From Myxococcales bacterium (GTDB lineage: Bacteria; Myxococcota; Myxococcia; Myxococcales; Myxococcaceae), in NCBI GenBank assembly GCA_020846875.1, contig JADLDB010000160.1, forward strand, positions 1-64,000: 64,000 nt of DNA. The letters run 5' to 3'. Below the pieces are notes generated by a model. It had not been told where the DNA came from, ran no database searches, and saw only the letters and a program-made list of their open reading frames with translations. The position numbers and the translations under genes are program-made. This document shows, in pieces, positions 36,773-45,323 of the stretch (position 1 is its first letter; each line of letters opens with the position of its first letter).

Positions 36773-38323
36773 CTACTTCACCCCGTGCATCAGCTTGTTG
36801 ATGAGGGGCGCGAGCAAGAGGTACAGCGCGGCGATGACGATGCCGATGAAGAAGAGCTGCTGGAAGACCTCGGCGTAGTTGGAGAGGCCCTGGGCCGCGG
36901 CGTAGTTGGAGAGGCCCTGGGCCGCCTCCGCGCCGTGGCCGCCGCCGCCCGAGGCGATGGCCGCGATGCGCCCGGCCACGTAGTTGGCCATGGCGATGGA
37001 CAGGAACCAGCCGCCCATGGCGAGCCCGGTCTCCTGCGGGCGGGCCAGCTTGGTGACCATGGCCAGGCCGATGGGCGACAGGCAGAGCTCGCCGAAGGTG
37101 TGAATGAGGAACGTCAGGGTGAGCCACAGCCACGACAGCTTCCCGTCGTCGCCCACGCTGTGGCGAATGGCGAACACCAGCACGTAGAAGCCCACCGCGG
37201 CGCCGGCCAGCCCGAAGCCGAACTTCCGGGGGATGGACGGGTTCAGCTTCACCTTGTCCAGCTTCGGCCACAGCGCGGCGAAGACGGGCGCGAAGATCAC
37301 GATGAAGATCGCGTTGACCGACTGGAACAGCTCGAAGGTGGGGCGCCAGCCGAAGATCTCCACGTCCGGCATGCGCACGAAGTCCTTCGCCAGGAAGTTG
37401 AGCGAGGAGCCGGCCTGCTCGAACAGCGCCCAGAAGAGGATGTTCGAGAGGAAGAGGATGAGCATCGCGATGTACTTGTGCAGTTGCTCCTTCTGGCCGC
37501 TGCGGATGCCGCTGAAGACGAAGTATCCGGCCAGGCCGATCATCATGAAGATCAGCAGGGTGCCGAGGACCTCGGACTTGCTGAGCAGCAGGTACACCGG
37601 CCCGACCAGCACCAGCGCGCCCACCAGCACCTGCACCAGCGGCATGAAGCCGGGGCGGTTGGCGGGCGCCTTGCCGACGTGGCCCAGCCAGCCCTTGAGC
37701 ACCTGGAACATGGCGAGGCCCAGCAGCATGCCTACCGCCGCGGTGAAGAAGCCCCAGCGGTAGCCGAACTTCTGGCCCACGACGTTGGCGCAGATGAGGG
37801 GCGCGAAGAAGGCGCCCAGGTTGATCCCCATGTAGAAGATGGTGAAGCCCGAGTCGCGGCGGGCGTCACCCGGGGCGTACAGCTTGCCCACCATGGTGGA
37901 GATGTTCGGCTTGAACAGCCCGTTGCCCGCGACGATCACCGCCAGGCCGAGGAGGAACGTCGTCAGATCCGGCGCCATCAGCATGGTCATGCCGACCGCC
38001 ATCAGCACGCCGCCCAGCATGATCGACCGCTGGTAGCCGAGGATCCGATCGGCCACGAAGCCGCCGAGGATGCCCGTCATGTACACCATCGAGGTGTAGC
38101 CGCCGTAGGTCAGGCTGGCGGCCTCCTTCGCGGCGGCCTCGTTGAGGTGCGAGAAGAAGGCCGCGGCGACATGCACCGCCAGCATGGCGCGCATGCCGTA
38201 GTACATGAACCGCTCCCAGAACTCGGTGCCGAAGAGGTTCCAGAGCGCCCTGGGGTGGCCCATCACCTCGCCGCCCGGAGGTGGAACGAACTCCTCGGTC
38301 CCGCTGCCTGCGCTGCTGCTCAT
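36773..38323 (-). CDS. POT-family proton-coupled peptide transporter (first copy)
   Basis: 516 residues with 12-14 membrane segments. The ExxER motif of POT proteins is E34-F-W-E37-R38, followed by FMYYGMRAML. The second PTR2 signature region is near GLFKPNISTMVGKLY. Such transporters import di/tripeptides with protons. The C-terminal part has a duplicated nine-residue unit (AAQGLSNYA twice) in a loop before the last membrane segment. It is transcribed divergently from the UPF0158 gene, and the second POT gene lies 620 bp away on the other strand. Confidence 0.92.
   Translation of the reverse strand: MSSSAGSGTEEFVPPPGGEVMGHPRALWNLFGTEFWERFMYYGMRAMLAVHVAAAFFSHLNEAAAKEAASLTYGGYTSMVYMTGILGGFVADRILGYQRSIMLGGVLMAVGMTMLMAPDLTTFLLGLAVIVAGNGLFKPNISTMVGKLYAPGDARRDSGFTIFYMGINLGAFFAPLICANVVGQKFGYRWGFFTAAVGMLLGLAMFQVLKGWLGHVGKAPANRPGFMPLVQVLVGALVLVGPVYLLLSKSEVLGTLLIFMMIGLAGYFVFSGIRSGQKEQLHKYIAMLILFLSNILFWALFEQAGSSLNFLAKDFVRMPDVEIFGWRPTFELFQSVNAIFIVIFAPVFAALWPKLDKVKLNPSIPRKFGFGLAGAAVGFYVLVFAIRHSVGDDGKLSWLWLTLTFLIHTFGELCLSPIGLAMVTKLARPQETGLAMGGWFLSIAMANYVAGRIAAIASGGGGHGAEAAQGLSNYAAAQGLSNYAEVFQQLFFIGIVIAALYLLLAPLINKLMHGVK
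36872..36925 (-). repeat. 27-bp perfect tandem duplication in the POT gene
   Basis: Bases 36872-36898 and 36899-36925 are identical (ggcgtagttggagaggccct then gggccgc). They encode AAQGLSNYA twice in the loop before the last membrane segment. Confidence 0.9.
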
Positions 38324-38381
38324 GGCGAAGCTCCCCTCGTAGCCCTCGAAAGGCGCGCACCTTCGTCGAGCGGGCCCGGTG

Positions 38382-38413
38382 AGTCAACGAAGCGCTTTCG
38401 GCCCGCGTTGACT
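38382..38413. promoter_or_regulatory. Inverted repeat AGTCAACG-N16-CGTTGACT in a divergent gap
   Basis: Perfect eight-base half-sites lie between a POT transporter gene and the UPF0158 gene. Each half-site contains TTGACT reading outward, a good -35 match in both directions, so it may be paired -35 elements or an operator. No convincing -10 is seen. Confidence 0.4.
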
Positions 38414-38477
38414 TGGGAAATCGACCGAGGCCGGCTTGCCCAGGGCGGACGGCTCCGGTATTGGCGCACGCTTGGAA

Positions 38478-38933
38478 ATGTCCGACGCGCCTCTCCAGCC
38501 GCTGCCGGTCGACCTCGAGGAGCTGTGTATTGCTCTGGAGGCGGAGGCGGGCGATCTGCGCTGGTACCTGGACCTCGCCTCGGGTGACGTGATCCTGGTG
38601 ACGCACGAGTACGAGGCAGCCGAGCACGCCGGGCTGACGGTAGACGAAATCGAAGGCACGCCGTCGCGCTTCCGCCGCATCCCTCCGGGCGATCCCGCGC
38701 ACGCGGTGGACGACATGAAGGCCTTCGCCGCCCAGCTTTCGGACAGCCAGCTCAAGGAGTCGCTGGAGCTGGCGCTCTCCGCTCCCCGGCCCGATCGCCG
38801 CTTCCGCGCGGTGCTGGGGTGGCTGCCCGATCAGCAGCAGCACTGGCACGACTTCCGCCACGCCCGGTGCGCCCGCCGCGCCCGCGCCTGGCTCGCCGCG
38901 CAGGGAATCGCGCCCATCGATCGCGCCGCCTGA
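38478..38933 (+). CDS. UPF0158 family protein
   Basis: 151 residues. It matches the UPF0158 pattern: an N-terminal VDLEELCIALE helix, then a YLDLASGDVIL strand, RFRRIPP near the middle and a DRRFRAVLG...HDFRHARCARRARAWL end (parts). The family is uncharacterised and cytoplasmic. An ATG at 38478 is used; an upstream TTG at 38436 adds 14 non-conserved residues. It is followed 13 bp later by a second POT transporter, so the two are probably one operon. Confidence 0.82.
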   Translation: MSDAPLQPLPVDLEELCIALEAEAGDLRWYLDLASGDVILVTHEYEAAEHAGLTVDEIEGTPSRFRRIPPGDPAHAVDDMKAFAAQLSDSQLKESLELALSAPRPDRRFRAVLGWLPDQQQHWHDFRHARCARRARAWLAAQGIAPIDRAA

Positions 38934-38946
38934 GCGGCTCCTCCCC

Positions 38947-40527
38947 ATGACTGACGCCGCCGCCGAGAAGCCGAAGGGCAAGCTGCCTTCGCAGATCCCC
39001 TACATCATCGGCAACGAGGGCGCCGAGCGCTTCAGCTTCTACGGGATGCGCAACGTGCTCACCGACTTCCTGGTGGGCTACCTGCTGATCGGCCTGTTGG
39101 AGTCCGAGCGTCAGACCGCGGCGAAGGAGATCTTCCACGTCTTCGTGATCGGCGTGTACTTCTTCCCGCTGCTGGGCGGCTGGCTGTCCGACCGCTTTCT
39201 GGGGAAGTACCGGACCATCTTCTGGCTCTCCCTCGTGTACTGCGCGGGCCAAGCCCTGTTCGCGCTGTCGGTCGACGACCAGCGCAGCTTCTACGCTGGC
39301 CTGTTCCTGATCGCGCTCGGCTCGGGCGGCATCAAGCCGTGTGTGTCGGCCTTCGTGGGCGACCAGTTCGATCAGTCGAACAAGCACCTCGCGAAGCTGG
39401 TGTTCGACGCCTTCTACTGGATCATCAACTTCGGCTCGTTCTTCGCGTCGCTCTTCATCCCGCGCATCCTGAAGGCAGGACACCCGCAGCTCGCGTTCGC
39501 GGTGCCCGCGGCGTTGATGGGGGTCGCCACCATCATCTTCTGGGCCGGCCGGAAGAAGTACGTGCATGTGCCACCGTCGCCGGCGGACCCGAATGCGTTC
39601 AGCCGCATCTGCCTCACCGCGCTGCGAGCCCCGGGACCGACGGGGAGCCGGCCGGGGCTGTGGCTCGCCGTCGTGGGAGGCGTCGGCGCGGTGGCCGCCC
39701 TGGCCACCTTTCCGCGCCTGGGGGTGGTGGCGGCGGTGCTCCTGGCGATCGTCGCGCTGATGGCCTTCGCGGGCGGCGGCGTGTGGCTGCAGCTCGAACG
39801 CGCACGGGGCAGGCACCCCGACGAGGACGTGGACGGCGCGCGGGCGGTGTTGCGCGTGCTGGTGATCTTCGCGCTCGTGACGCCGTTCTTCTCGCTCTTC
39901 GATCAGAAGGCGTCGACGTGGGTGATTCAGGGGAACGGGATGGTGCTCCCCGAGTGGACGATCCTGGGGTGGAGGCCGATCGCCGCCGCCGCGCAGATGC
40001 AGGCGCTCAACCCCGCGCTGGTGATGCTGCTCATTCCGCTCAACAACCTGGTGATCTTCCCCTTCCTCCGGAAGCGGGGCATCGAGCCCACGCCGCTGCG
40101 GCGCATGGGCACCGGCATCATCTTCGCCAGCCTGTCGTGGGTCGTCATCGGGCTGATGCAGGTGACGATGGACGGCGGCACGAAGCTGCACATCGCCTGG
40201 CAGGTGCTGCCCTACGCCTTGCTGACGCTGGGCGAGGTGCTGGTGTCGGCCACCGGTCTCGAGTTCGCGTACTCGCAGGCCCCGGGGAAGCTGAAGGGAG
40301 TCCTGCTCAGCTTTTGGAGCCTCGCCACCACCGTCGGCAATCTCTGGGTGCTGGTGGTGAACGGCACCGTGAAGGGGGAAGGTGTGACGAAGGCCATCAC
40401 CGACACCGGCTTCGGGGTCATCGCCTTCCAGATGTTCTTCTTCGCTGGCTTCGCCTTCGCGTCGGCGATGCTCTTCGTCTGGTACGCCAGGCGCTACACC
40501 GTCGTGGACTACTACCGGAAGGCCTGA
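38947..40527 (+). CDS. POT-family proton-coupled peptide transporter (second copy)
   Basis: 526 residues with about 14 hydrophobic segments. The ExxER motif is E24-G-A-E27-R28 (NEGAERFSFYG), with GSGGIKPCVSAFVGDQF as the second signature and FYWIINFGSFFAS in the following membrane helix. It is closest in style to proteobacterial and eukaryote-like PTR2 members. It differs strongly from the first copy in the loops, so the two are paralogues rather than a recent duplication. It lies 13 bp after the UPF0158 gene. Confidence 0.92.
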   Translation: MTDAAAEKPKGKLPSQIPYIIGNEGAERFSFYGMRNVLTDFLVGYLLIGLLESERQTAAKEIFHVFVIGVYFFPLLGGWLSDRFLGKYRTIFWLSLVYCAGQALFALSVDDQRSFYAGLFLIALGSGGIKPCVSAFVGDQFDQSNKHLAKLVFDAFYWIINFGSFFASLFIPRILKAGHPQLAFAVPAALMGVATIIFWAGRKKYVHVPPSPADPNAFSRICLTALRAPGPTGSRPGLWLAVVGGVGAVAALATFPRLGVVAAVLLAIVALMAFAGGGVWLQLERARGRHPDEDVDGARAVLRVLVIFALVTPFFSLFDQKASTWVIQGNGMVLPEWTILGWRPIAAAAQMQALNPALVMLLIPLNNLVIFPFLRKRGIEPTPLRRMGTGIIFASLSWVVIGLMQVTMDGGTKLHIAWQVLPYALLTLGEVLVSATGLEFAYSQAPGKLKGVLLSFWSLATTVGNLWVLVVNGTVKGEGVTKAITDTGFGVIAFQMFFFAGFAFASAMLFVWYARRYTVVDYYRKA

Positions 40528-40724
40528 GCCATGCGCTTCGCCGGCACCATCGCCCGCCTGAGGTCCTCTTCGACGATCCCACCCGCAGCGAAGGCAACGC
40601 GGTGCTGTGGGTGCACGCTCAAGTCACCCACGCCTGCGGGCCCTAACTTTTTGCTCCACGTCGCGACGAGGTTGCTACGTTCGCCTGCGGCCGCGGAATC
40701 CACCGCGGAAGGAGGGATTCAGCA

Positions 40725-41330
40725 ATGATGTCTCGTCGACTGCTCCTCGGTGCTGGCCTCGCGTTGGGTGCTTCCGGTTGCTGGGGTGGCTTTGGGCTGA
40801 CGAAGAAGCTGTACGACTGGAACGGCGGCATCGGCAGCAAGTGGGTGGTGTGGCTGGTCTTCTTCCTGTTCGCGATCATCCCCGTGTACGGCGTGTGCCT
40901 GCTGGTGGACTGCCTGGTGATCAACTCCATCGAGTTCTGGTCCGGCAGCAACCCCATGGGCCACAACGCGCCGACCGCGCCCGGCACTGCGGAGAAGGAG
41001 CGCACCATCGACAACGGCGACGGCACGAAGACGACCCTCTCTCGCGTCGACGGCACCACGATGCGCGTCGCCCGGCGGGATCCTGAAGGGCGCTTCCTCG
41101 ACGGCTTCGAGATCCAGATGGAAGGCGAGCGCGCCGGCCAGGTCCGCACCCTGGAAGGCGAGGTGCTGGTCACCAACGAGCGCCTGTCCGACGGGACCCT
41201 GGCGGTGACGTTCAACGGTGAGACCACCTTCGTCTCGCCCGCGCAGCAGGAGCAGATCGCCGCGTCGAAGAACTACGTGGCCGCCGCCGGTGAGCTGTTG
41301 CCGAACGGCCGCGCCGTGGCGATGCGCTGA
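40725..41330 (+). CDS. DUF3332 family lipoprotein or membrane protein
   Basis: 201 residues. A signal sequence with lipobox-like GASGC (Cys19) is followed by the DUF3332 core: FGLTKKLYDWNGGIGSKWVV, a hydrophobic stretch FFLFAIIPVYGVCLLVDCLV and NSIEFWSGSNP. The C-terminal half is a beta-rich extension (DGTKTTLSRVDGTTMRVA). The family is uncharacterised and exported. A GGAGG site lies nine bases before the first ATG. The 197-bp region upstream holds no gene that I can support. Confidence 0.8.
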   Translation: MMSRRLLLGAGLALGASGCWGGFGLTKKLYDWNGGIGSKWVVWLVFFLFAIIPVYGVCLLVDCLVINSIEFWSGSNPMGHNAPTAPGTAEKERTIDNGDGTKTTLSRVDGTTMRVARRDPEGRFLDGFEIQMEGERAGQVRTLEGEVLVTNERLSDGTLAVTFNGETTFVSPAQQEQIAASKNYVAAAGELLPNGRAVAMR

Positions 41331-41353
41331 CGGAGGAACGCCTCCTCACCCGG

Positions 41354-41378
41354 CCCTCTCCTCCGATGGAGGAGAGGG
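41354..41378. terminator. Perfect 11-base-pair hairpin between convergent genes
   Basis: CCCTCTCCTCC (41354-41364) and GGAGGAGAGGG (41368-41378) flank GAT between the DUF3332 gene and the 3' end of uvrA. It is symmetrical, so it could act for both, but no T tract follows on either strand. Confidence 0.6.
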
Positions 41379-41380
41379 AG

Positions 41381-44242
41381 TCAGCCCACGCGCTTGCCGA
41401 CGCGCTGCTTGCGCGCCTTCTCCAGCACGTGCTTCAGGTATTTCCCGGTGTAGCTCTGCTTCACGTCGGCCACTTCCTCGGGGGTGCCCACCGCCAGCAC
41501 TTCACCGCCGCCCGCGCCGCCCTCGGGCCCGAGATCGATCACCCAGTCCGCGGACTTGATGACGTCCAGGTTGTGCTCGATGACCAGCACGGTGTTCCCG
41601 GCCTCCACCAGCCGGTTGAGCACTGTGAGCAGCTTGCGAATGTCCTCGAAGTGTAGGCCGGTGGTGGGCTCGTCGAGGAGGTAGAGCGTCCTCCCGGTGG
41701 CCACCTTGGCCAGCTCGCGTGACAGCTTGATCCGCTGCGCCTCGCCGCCGGACAGGGTGGGGGACGGCTGGCCCAGGCGGATGTACGAGAGCCCCACGTC
41801 GTCCAGGGTGGTGAGGATCCGCATGATGTCGCGGTGCACCTCGAAGTGGTGCATCGCCTCGCGCACCGAGAGCTCGAGGATCTCCGCGACGTTCTTCCCC
41901 TTGTAGCGGACGCGCAGGGTGGCGTCGTTGAAGCGCTTGCCGCCGCACACCTCGCACGGCACGTACACGTCGGCGAGGAAGTGCATCTCCACCTTCTTCA
42001 CCCCGTCGCCTTCGCACGCCTCGCAGCGCCCGCCCTTCACGTTGAAGCTGAAGCGGCCCGGGGTGTACCCGTAGGCGCGCGCCTCGGGCGTCTGCGCCAG
42101 CACCTCGCGGATCGCGTCGAACACCTTGGTGTACGTGGACGGGTTGGACCTCGGAGTGCGGCCGATGGGGCGCTGATCGATGTCGATCACCTTGTCGAGG
42201 TGCTCGATGCCGAGGATCGCCTGGTGCCGGCCGGGCACCTCTCGCGACTCGTTGATGTGCTTCGCCAGCGCCGGGTAGAGGATCTCGTTCACCAGCGTGG
42301 ACTTGCCCGCGCCGGACACGCCCGTCACCGCCACGAAGAGCCCGAGCGGGATCTCCGCGTCGATGTTCTTGAGGTTGTTCTCCCGCGCGCCCTTGATGGT
42401 CAGCTTCGACTTGCCGGGCTTGCGGCGGGTGGCCGGCACCTCGATCTCCAGCCGGCCCGACAGGTAACCGCCGGTGAGCGACGCGGCGTTGGCCATCACC
42501 TGCTTCGGCGCACCCTCCGCCACCACTTCACCGCCGATCTCCCCGGCGCCGGGGCCGAAGTCGATGATCCAGTCGGCCTCCTCCATCGTCTCTTCGTCGT
42601 GTTCCACCACCAGCACGGTGTTGCCCAGGTCCCGCAGCCGCTTCAAGGTGGCGATCAGGCGCGCGTTGTCCCGCTGGTGCAGGCCGATCGACGGCTCGTC
42701 GAGGATGTAGATGACCCCGGTCAGCTCGCTGCCCATCTGCGAGGCGAGGCGGATCCGCTGGCTCTCACCGCCGGACAGCGAGGAGGCCGAGCGATCGAGC
42801 GTCAGGTAGGTGAGGCCGACGTCGGCGAGGAAGCCCAGGCGGCTCTTGATCTCCTTGTTGAGCTCGGCGGCGATCTGCGCCTCCGTCTTCGTCAGCGGCA
42901 TCGCGTCGAGGAAGTCGAGCGCGTCGGCGATGGTGAGCCGCGACATCTCCACGATCGACTTCCCGTGCACCTCCACCGCCCGGGACTCGGGCTTGAGCCG
43001 CTCGCCGGCGCAGGTGGGGCACGGCTTGTCGCTCAGGTACTTCATGTAGTACTGCCGCATCGCCTCGGAGCCGGTCGACTTGAAGCTGCGCATCAGCTTG
43101 TTGACGACGCCTTCCCACTCCATGCGCCAGCGGGCGTCGCCCCACTTCATCGTCACCTCGCGCCCGCCCGAGCCATAGAGCAGCACGTCCTGCTGCTTCT
43201 TCGGCAGCTTCTCCCACGGCGTGTCGAGATCGATGCCGAAGGACTTCGCCAGGGTGTCGACGAGATCGGCCGTCCAGCCTTCGCCGCGCGCCATGCCGGT
43301 GGCCCAGATCTCCACCGCGCCCTCGCGAATGGAGCGCGCTTTGTCGGGGATGATCAGATCCGGATCCATCTCCGGGCGGGTGCCCAGGCCGCTGCAGTCC
43401 TGGCACATGCCCAGCGGGTTGTTGAACGAGAAGGAGGCCGGCGTCAGCTCGGGGAAGGACAGCCCGCAGTGGTGGCAGGCGTTCAACTCACTCATCGGGC
43501 GATCCGCCGACCTCGCGCCCGTCTCGTCGGTGACGATCAGCACGCCCTTGCCTTCCTTGAGCGCCTGCTCCACCGAGTCGGTGAGCCGCGGCTTCAGGTC
43601 CGGCTTCAGGACGAGGCGATCGATCACCAGCTCGACGTCGTGCTTCGACTTCTTGTCGAGGTCGATCTTCTCCTCGAGGCCGCGCACCTTGCCGTCCACC
43701 CGCGCGCGGGCGAAGCCCCGCTTGAGCGCGTCGGCCAGGACGTCCTTGTGCTCGCCCTTGCGGTTGACCACCACCGGCGCCAGCAGCTGGAGCTTCGTGC
43801 CGGCGGGGGACTTGAGGATCTCTTCGACGATCTGCTGCGCCGACTGCTTGCCCACCTTGCGGCCGCAGTTGTGGCAGTGCTGCACGCCGATGTTCGCGTA
43901 GAGGACGCGCAGGTAGTCGTGCACCTCGGTGACGGTGCCCACCGTCGAGCGCGGGTTGTTCGACGCCGCCTTCTGCTCGATGGAGATGGTGGGGGACAGC
44001 CCGCGAATGGTGTCGTACTTCGGCTTCTCCATCTGCCCGAGGAACTGCCGGGCGTAGGCGGACAGGGACTCCACGTAGCGCCGCTGGCCTTCCGCGTAGA
44101 GCGTGTCGAAGGCCAGGCTGGACTTGCCCGAGCCGGACACGCCGGAGAAGACGACCAGCTTCTTCTTGGGGATCTCCAGGGTGATCCCCTTCAGGTTGTG
44201 CTCGCGGGCCCCGCGGACGGAGATGACTTCGGGTTCAGCCAT
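41381..44242 (-). CDS. uvrA: Excinuclease ABC subunit A
   Basis: 953 residues. It is the damage-recognition ATPase of nucleotide excision repair. Two ABC ATPase modules are present: Walker A GVSGSGKSS near residue 35 and GVSGAGKST in the second half, each with an LSGGE signature (SLSGGESQRIRLA; TLSGGEAQRIKLS). Zinc-binding cysteine pairs are CHHCG...CQDCSG in the first half and CEACEG...CEVCGG in the second. The start MAEPEVISVRGAREHNLKG is conserved. No SOS box that I could recognise precedes it. Confidence 0.98.
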   Translation of the reverse strand: MAEPEVISVRGAREHNLKGITLEIPKKKLVVFSGVSGSGKSSLAFDTLYAEGQRRYVESLSAYARQFLGQMEKPKYDTIRGLSPTISIEQKAASNNPRSTVGTVTEVHDYLRVLYANIGVQHCHNCGRKVGKQSAQQIVEEILKSPAGTKLQLLAPVVVNRKGEHKDVLADALKRGFARARVDGKVRGLEEKIDLDKKSKHDVELVIDRLVLKPDLKPRLTDSVEQALKEGKGVLIVTDETGARSADRPMSELNACHHCGLSFPELTPASFSFNNPLGMCQDCSGLGTRPEMDPDLIIPDKARSIREGAVEIWATGMARGEGWTADLVDTLAKSFGIDLDTPWEKLPKKQQDVLLYGSGGREVTMKWGDARWRMEWEGVVNKLMRSFKSTGSEAMRQYYMKYLSDKPCPTCAGERLKPESRAVEVHGKSIVEMSRLTIADALDFLDAMPLTKTEAQIAAELNKEIKSRLGFLADVGLTYLTLDRSASSLSGGESQRIRLASQMGSELTGVIYILDEPSIGLHQRDNARLIATLKRLRDLGNTVLVVEHDEETMEEADWIIDFGPGAGEIGGEVVAEGAPKQVMANAASLTGGYLSGRLEIEVPATRRKPGKSKLTIKGARENNLKNIDAEIPLGLFVAVTGVSGAGKSTLVNEILYPALAKHINESREVPGRHQAILGIEHLDKVIDIDQRPIGRTPRSNPSTYTKVFDAIREVLAQTPEARAYGYTPGRFSFNVKGGRCEACEGDGVKKVEMHFLADVYVPCEVCGGKRFNDATLRVRYKGKNVAEILELSVREAMHHFEVHRDIMRILTTLDDVGLSYIRLGQPSPTLSGGEAQRIKLSRELAKVATGRTLYLLDEPTTGLHFEDIRKLLTVLNRLVEAGNTVLVIEHNLDVIKSADWVIDLGPEGGAGGGEVLAVGTPEEVADVKQSYTGKYLKHVLEKARKQRVGKRVG

Positions 44243-44308
44243 GGCGGTGCCTTGTCTAGCGCCGCAGCGGGGGCGCTGCCCATACTTCGACCGGAACGCG
44301 CGTTCAGG

Positions 44309-44845
44309 TCAATGCCGATCTGTGATTGGAGGCTTGCTCGGCACGCCCGGCCGACACTGACGCTGGAATCCCTTCCGGGGCCAGAGCGCGTAGAGCCACA
44401 AGGGGAGAAAGGCGAGCGCCTCGACGGCGACGACGAATCCGCCTCGGGCCGACAGCATGTGCTGGCCGATCGGCGCGACCGGCAGCGGCTGCCAGGGAAA
44501 AAAGAAGCGCTCGTCGGACACCGGCCAGAAGCAGGCCACCCCGAGGCCTCCGTCGGTGAGCGCGTCCAGCAGCGGGTGCGTGGCCACGGTGAGGCCCACC
44601 AGCCACGCCAGCTTCGAGTCGCGGCGCCACGCCCACGCCGCCAGGCCGCACAGCGCGGCGAACGCGAAGGAATGCGTCGCGCCCCGGTGTCCGAAGGGGG
44701 CGGAGTAGGGGATGCGCAGGACGAAGGCGATCACGTCCACGTCGGGCAGGAGCGCCAACGCGCTGAAGGCGAGCGCGTGCCGCCAATCCCAGCGCCGCGC
44801 GCGGGCTACGGCGATCCCCACGGCGACGTGTCCGATGGCGGCCAT
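44309..44845 (-). CDS. YdjM/LexA-binding-type putative membrane hydrolase
   Basis: 178 residues with about four hydrophobic segments. The family pattern of membrane-bound metal-dependent hydrolases is visible: N-terminal GHVAVGIAVA, then LLPDVDVIAF, FGHRGATHSFAFA and THPLLDALTDGG, which supply His/Asp metal ligands. The cellular role is unknown in general. It is transcribed toward uvrA, 66 bp away, on the same strand. Confidence 0.82.
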   Translation of the reverse strand: MAAIGHVAVGIAVARARRWDWRHALAFSALALLPDVDVIAFVLRIPYSAPFGHRGATHSFAFAALCGLAAWAWRRDSKLAWLVGLTVATHPLLDALTDGGLGVACFWPVSDERFFFPWQPLPVAPIGQHMLSARGGFVVAVEALAFLPLWLYALWPRKGFQRQCRPGVPSKPPITDRH

Positions 44846-44899
44846 GCGCCCAGGGCCTATGCCAGAGGCGTGCCCGCCGCTCCCCGGGGCTGGCCAACT

Positions 44900-45272
44900 T
44901 CAGTCGGCGGGGAAGCGCGTCAGCTTCGCCGTGATGGGCGGGGCCGCCGCTACCCACAGCAGCCACACGCTGCCCTGCGACGAGTCCAGCACCGCAGAAC
45001 CGACGGAGTCCTCATTCCCCGTCCCGGTGGCGCGCGGGACGCCCTGCCGCTGGGCGCCTGCCGAGGTGAGGGACTGGAAGAAGACGGCCCTCAGGCCCTT
45101 GTTCCCCGTCTGCCCGGTGACCGCCCCCGGGTAGTAGAGGCCGCTCGGTGCCCGGCTCCAGGTGGCGCATGGACGCGCTGCCCACCTGGCGTGTCCCCGC
45201 TCCATTGAGGCCCCACGCCGCCACGTAGATGGCGTGGTTGGACCGTGGCTTCGCTCGGCCCAGGTCGTGCAT
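44900..45272 (-). pseudogene. Frameshifted remnant of a hypothetical exported protein
   Basis: Two minus-strand frames must be joined to give a sensible chain. SNHAIYVAAWGLNGAGTRQV and SMRHLEPGTERPL (45272 to about 45145) are followed after a one-base shift by YYPGAVTGQTGNKGLRAVFF and SVGSAVLDSSQGSVWLLWV, ending RFPAD at 44900. Both halves look like repeat-rich beta-propeller or PQQ-like segments. No signal peptide is seen, so the 5' part is probably lost as well. Confidence 0.5.
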
Positions 45273-45323
45273 CGAGTCTATTTGCAGCCATTCGGCACAA
45301 ACCAGGACACCTCCTCTCGAGGA

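Noticed and set aside
40531-40724. Short plus-strand frame between the second POT gene and the DUF3332 gene
   Set aside because: Arg/Ser/Thr-rich shadow-like composition, no ribosome site and no family pattern.
41834-45208. Long plus-strand frame antisense to uvrA
   Set aside because: Repetitive H/V/L/D/E/R composition without any fold pattern; uvrA on the other strand is unambiguous.
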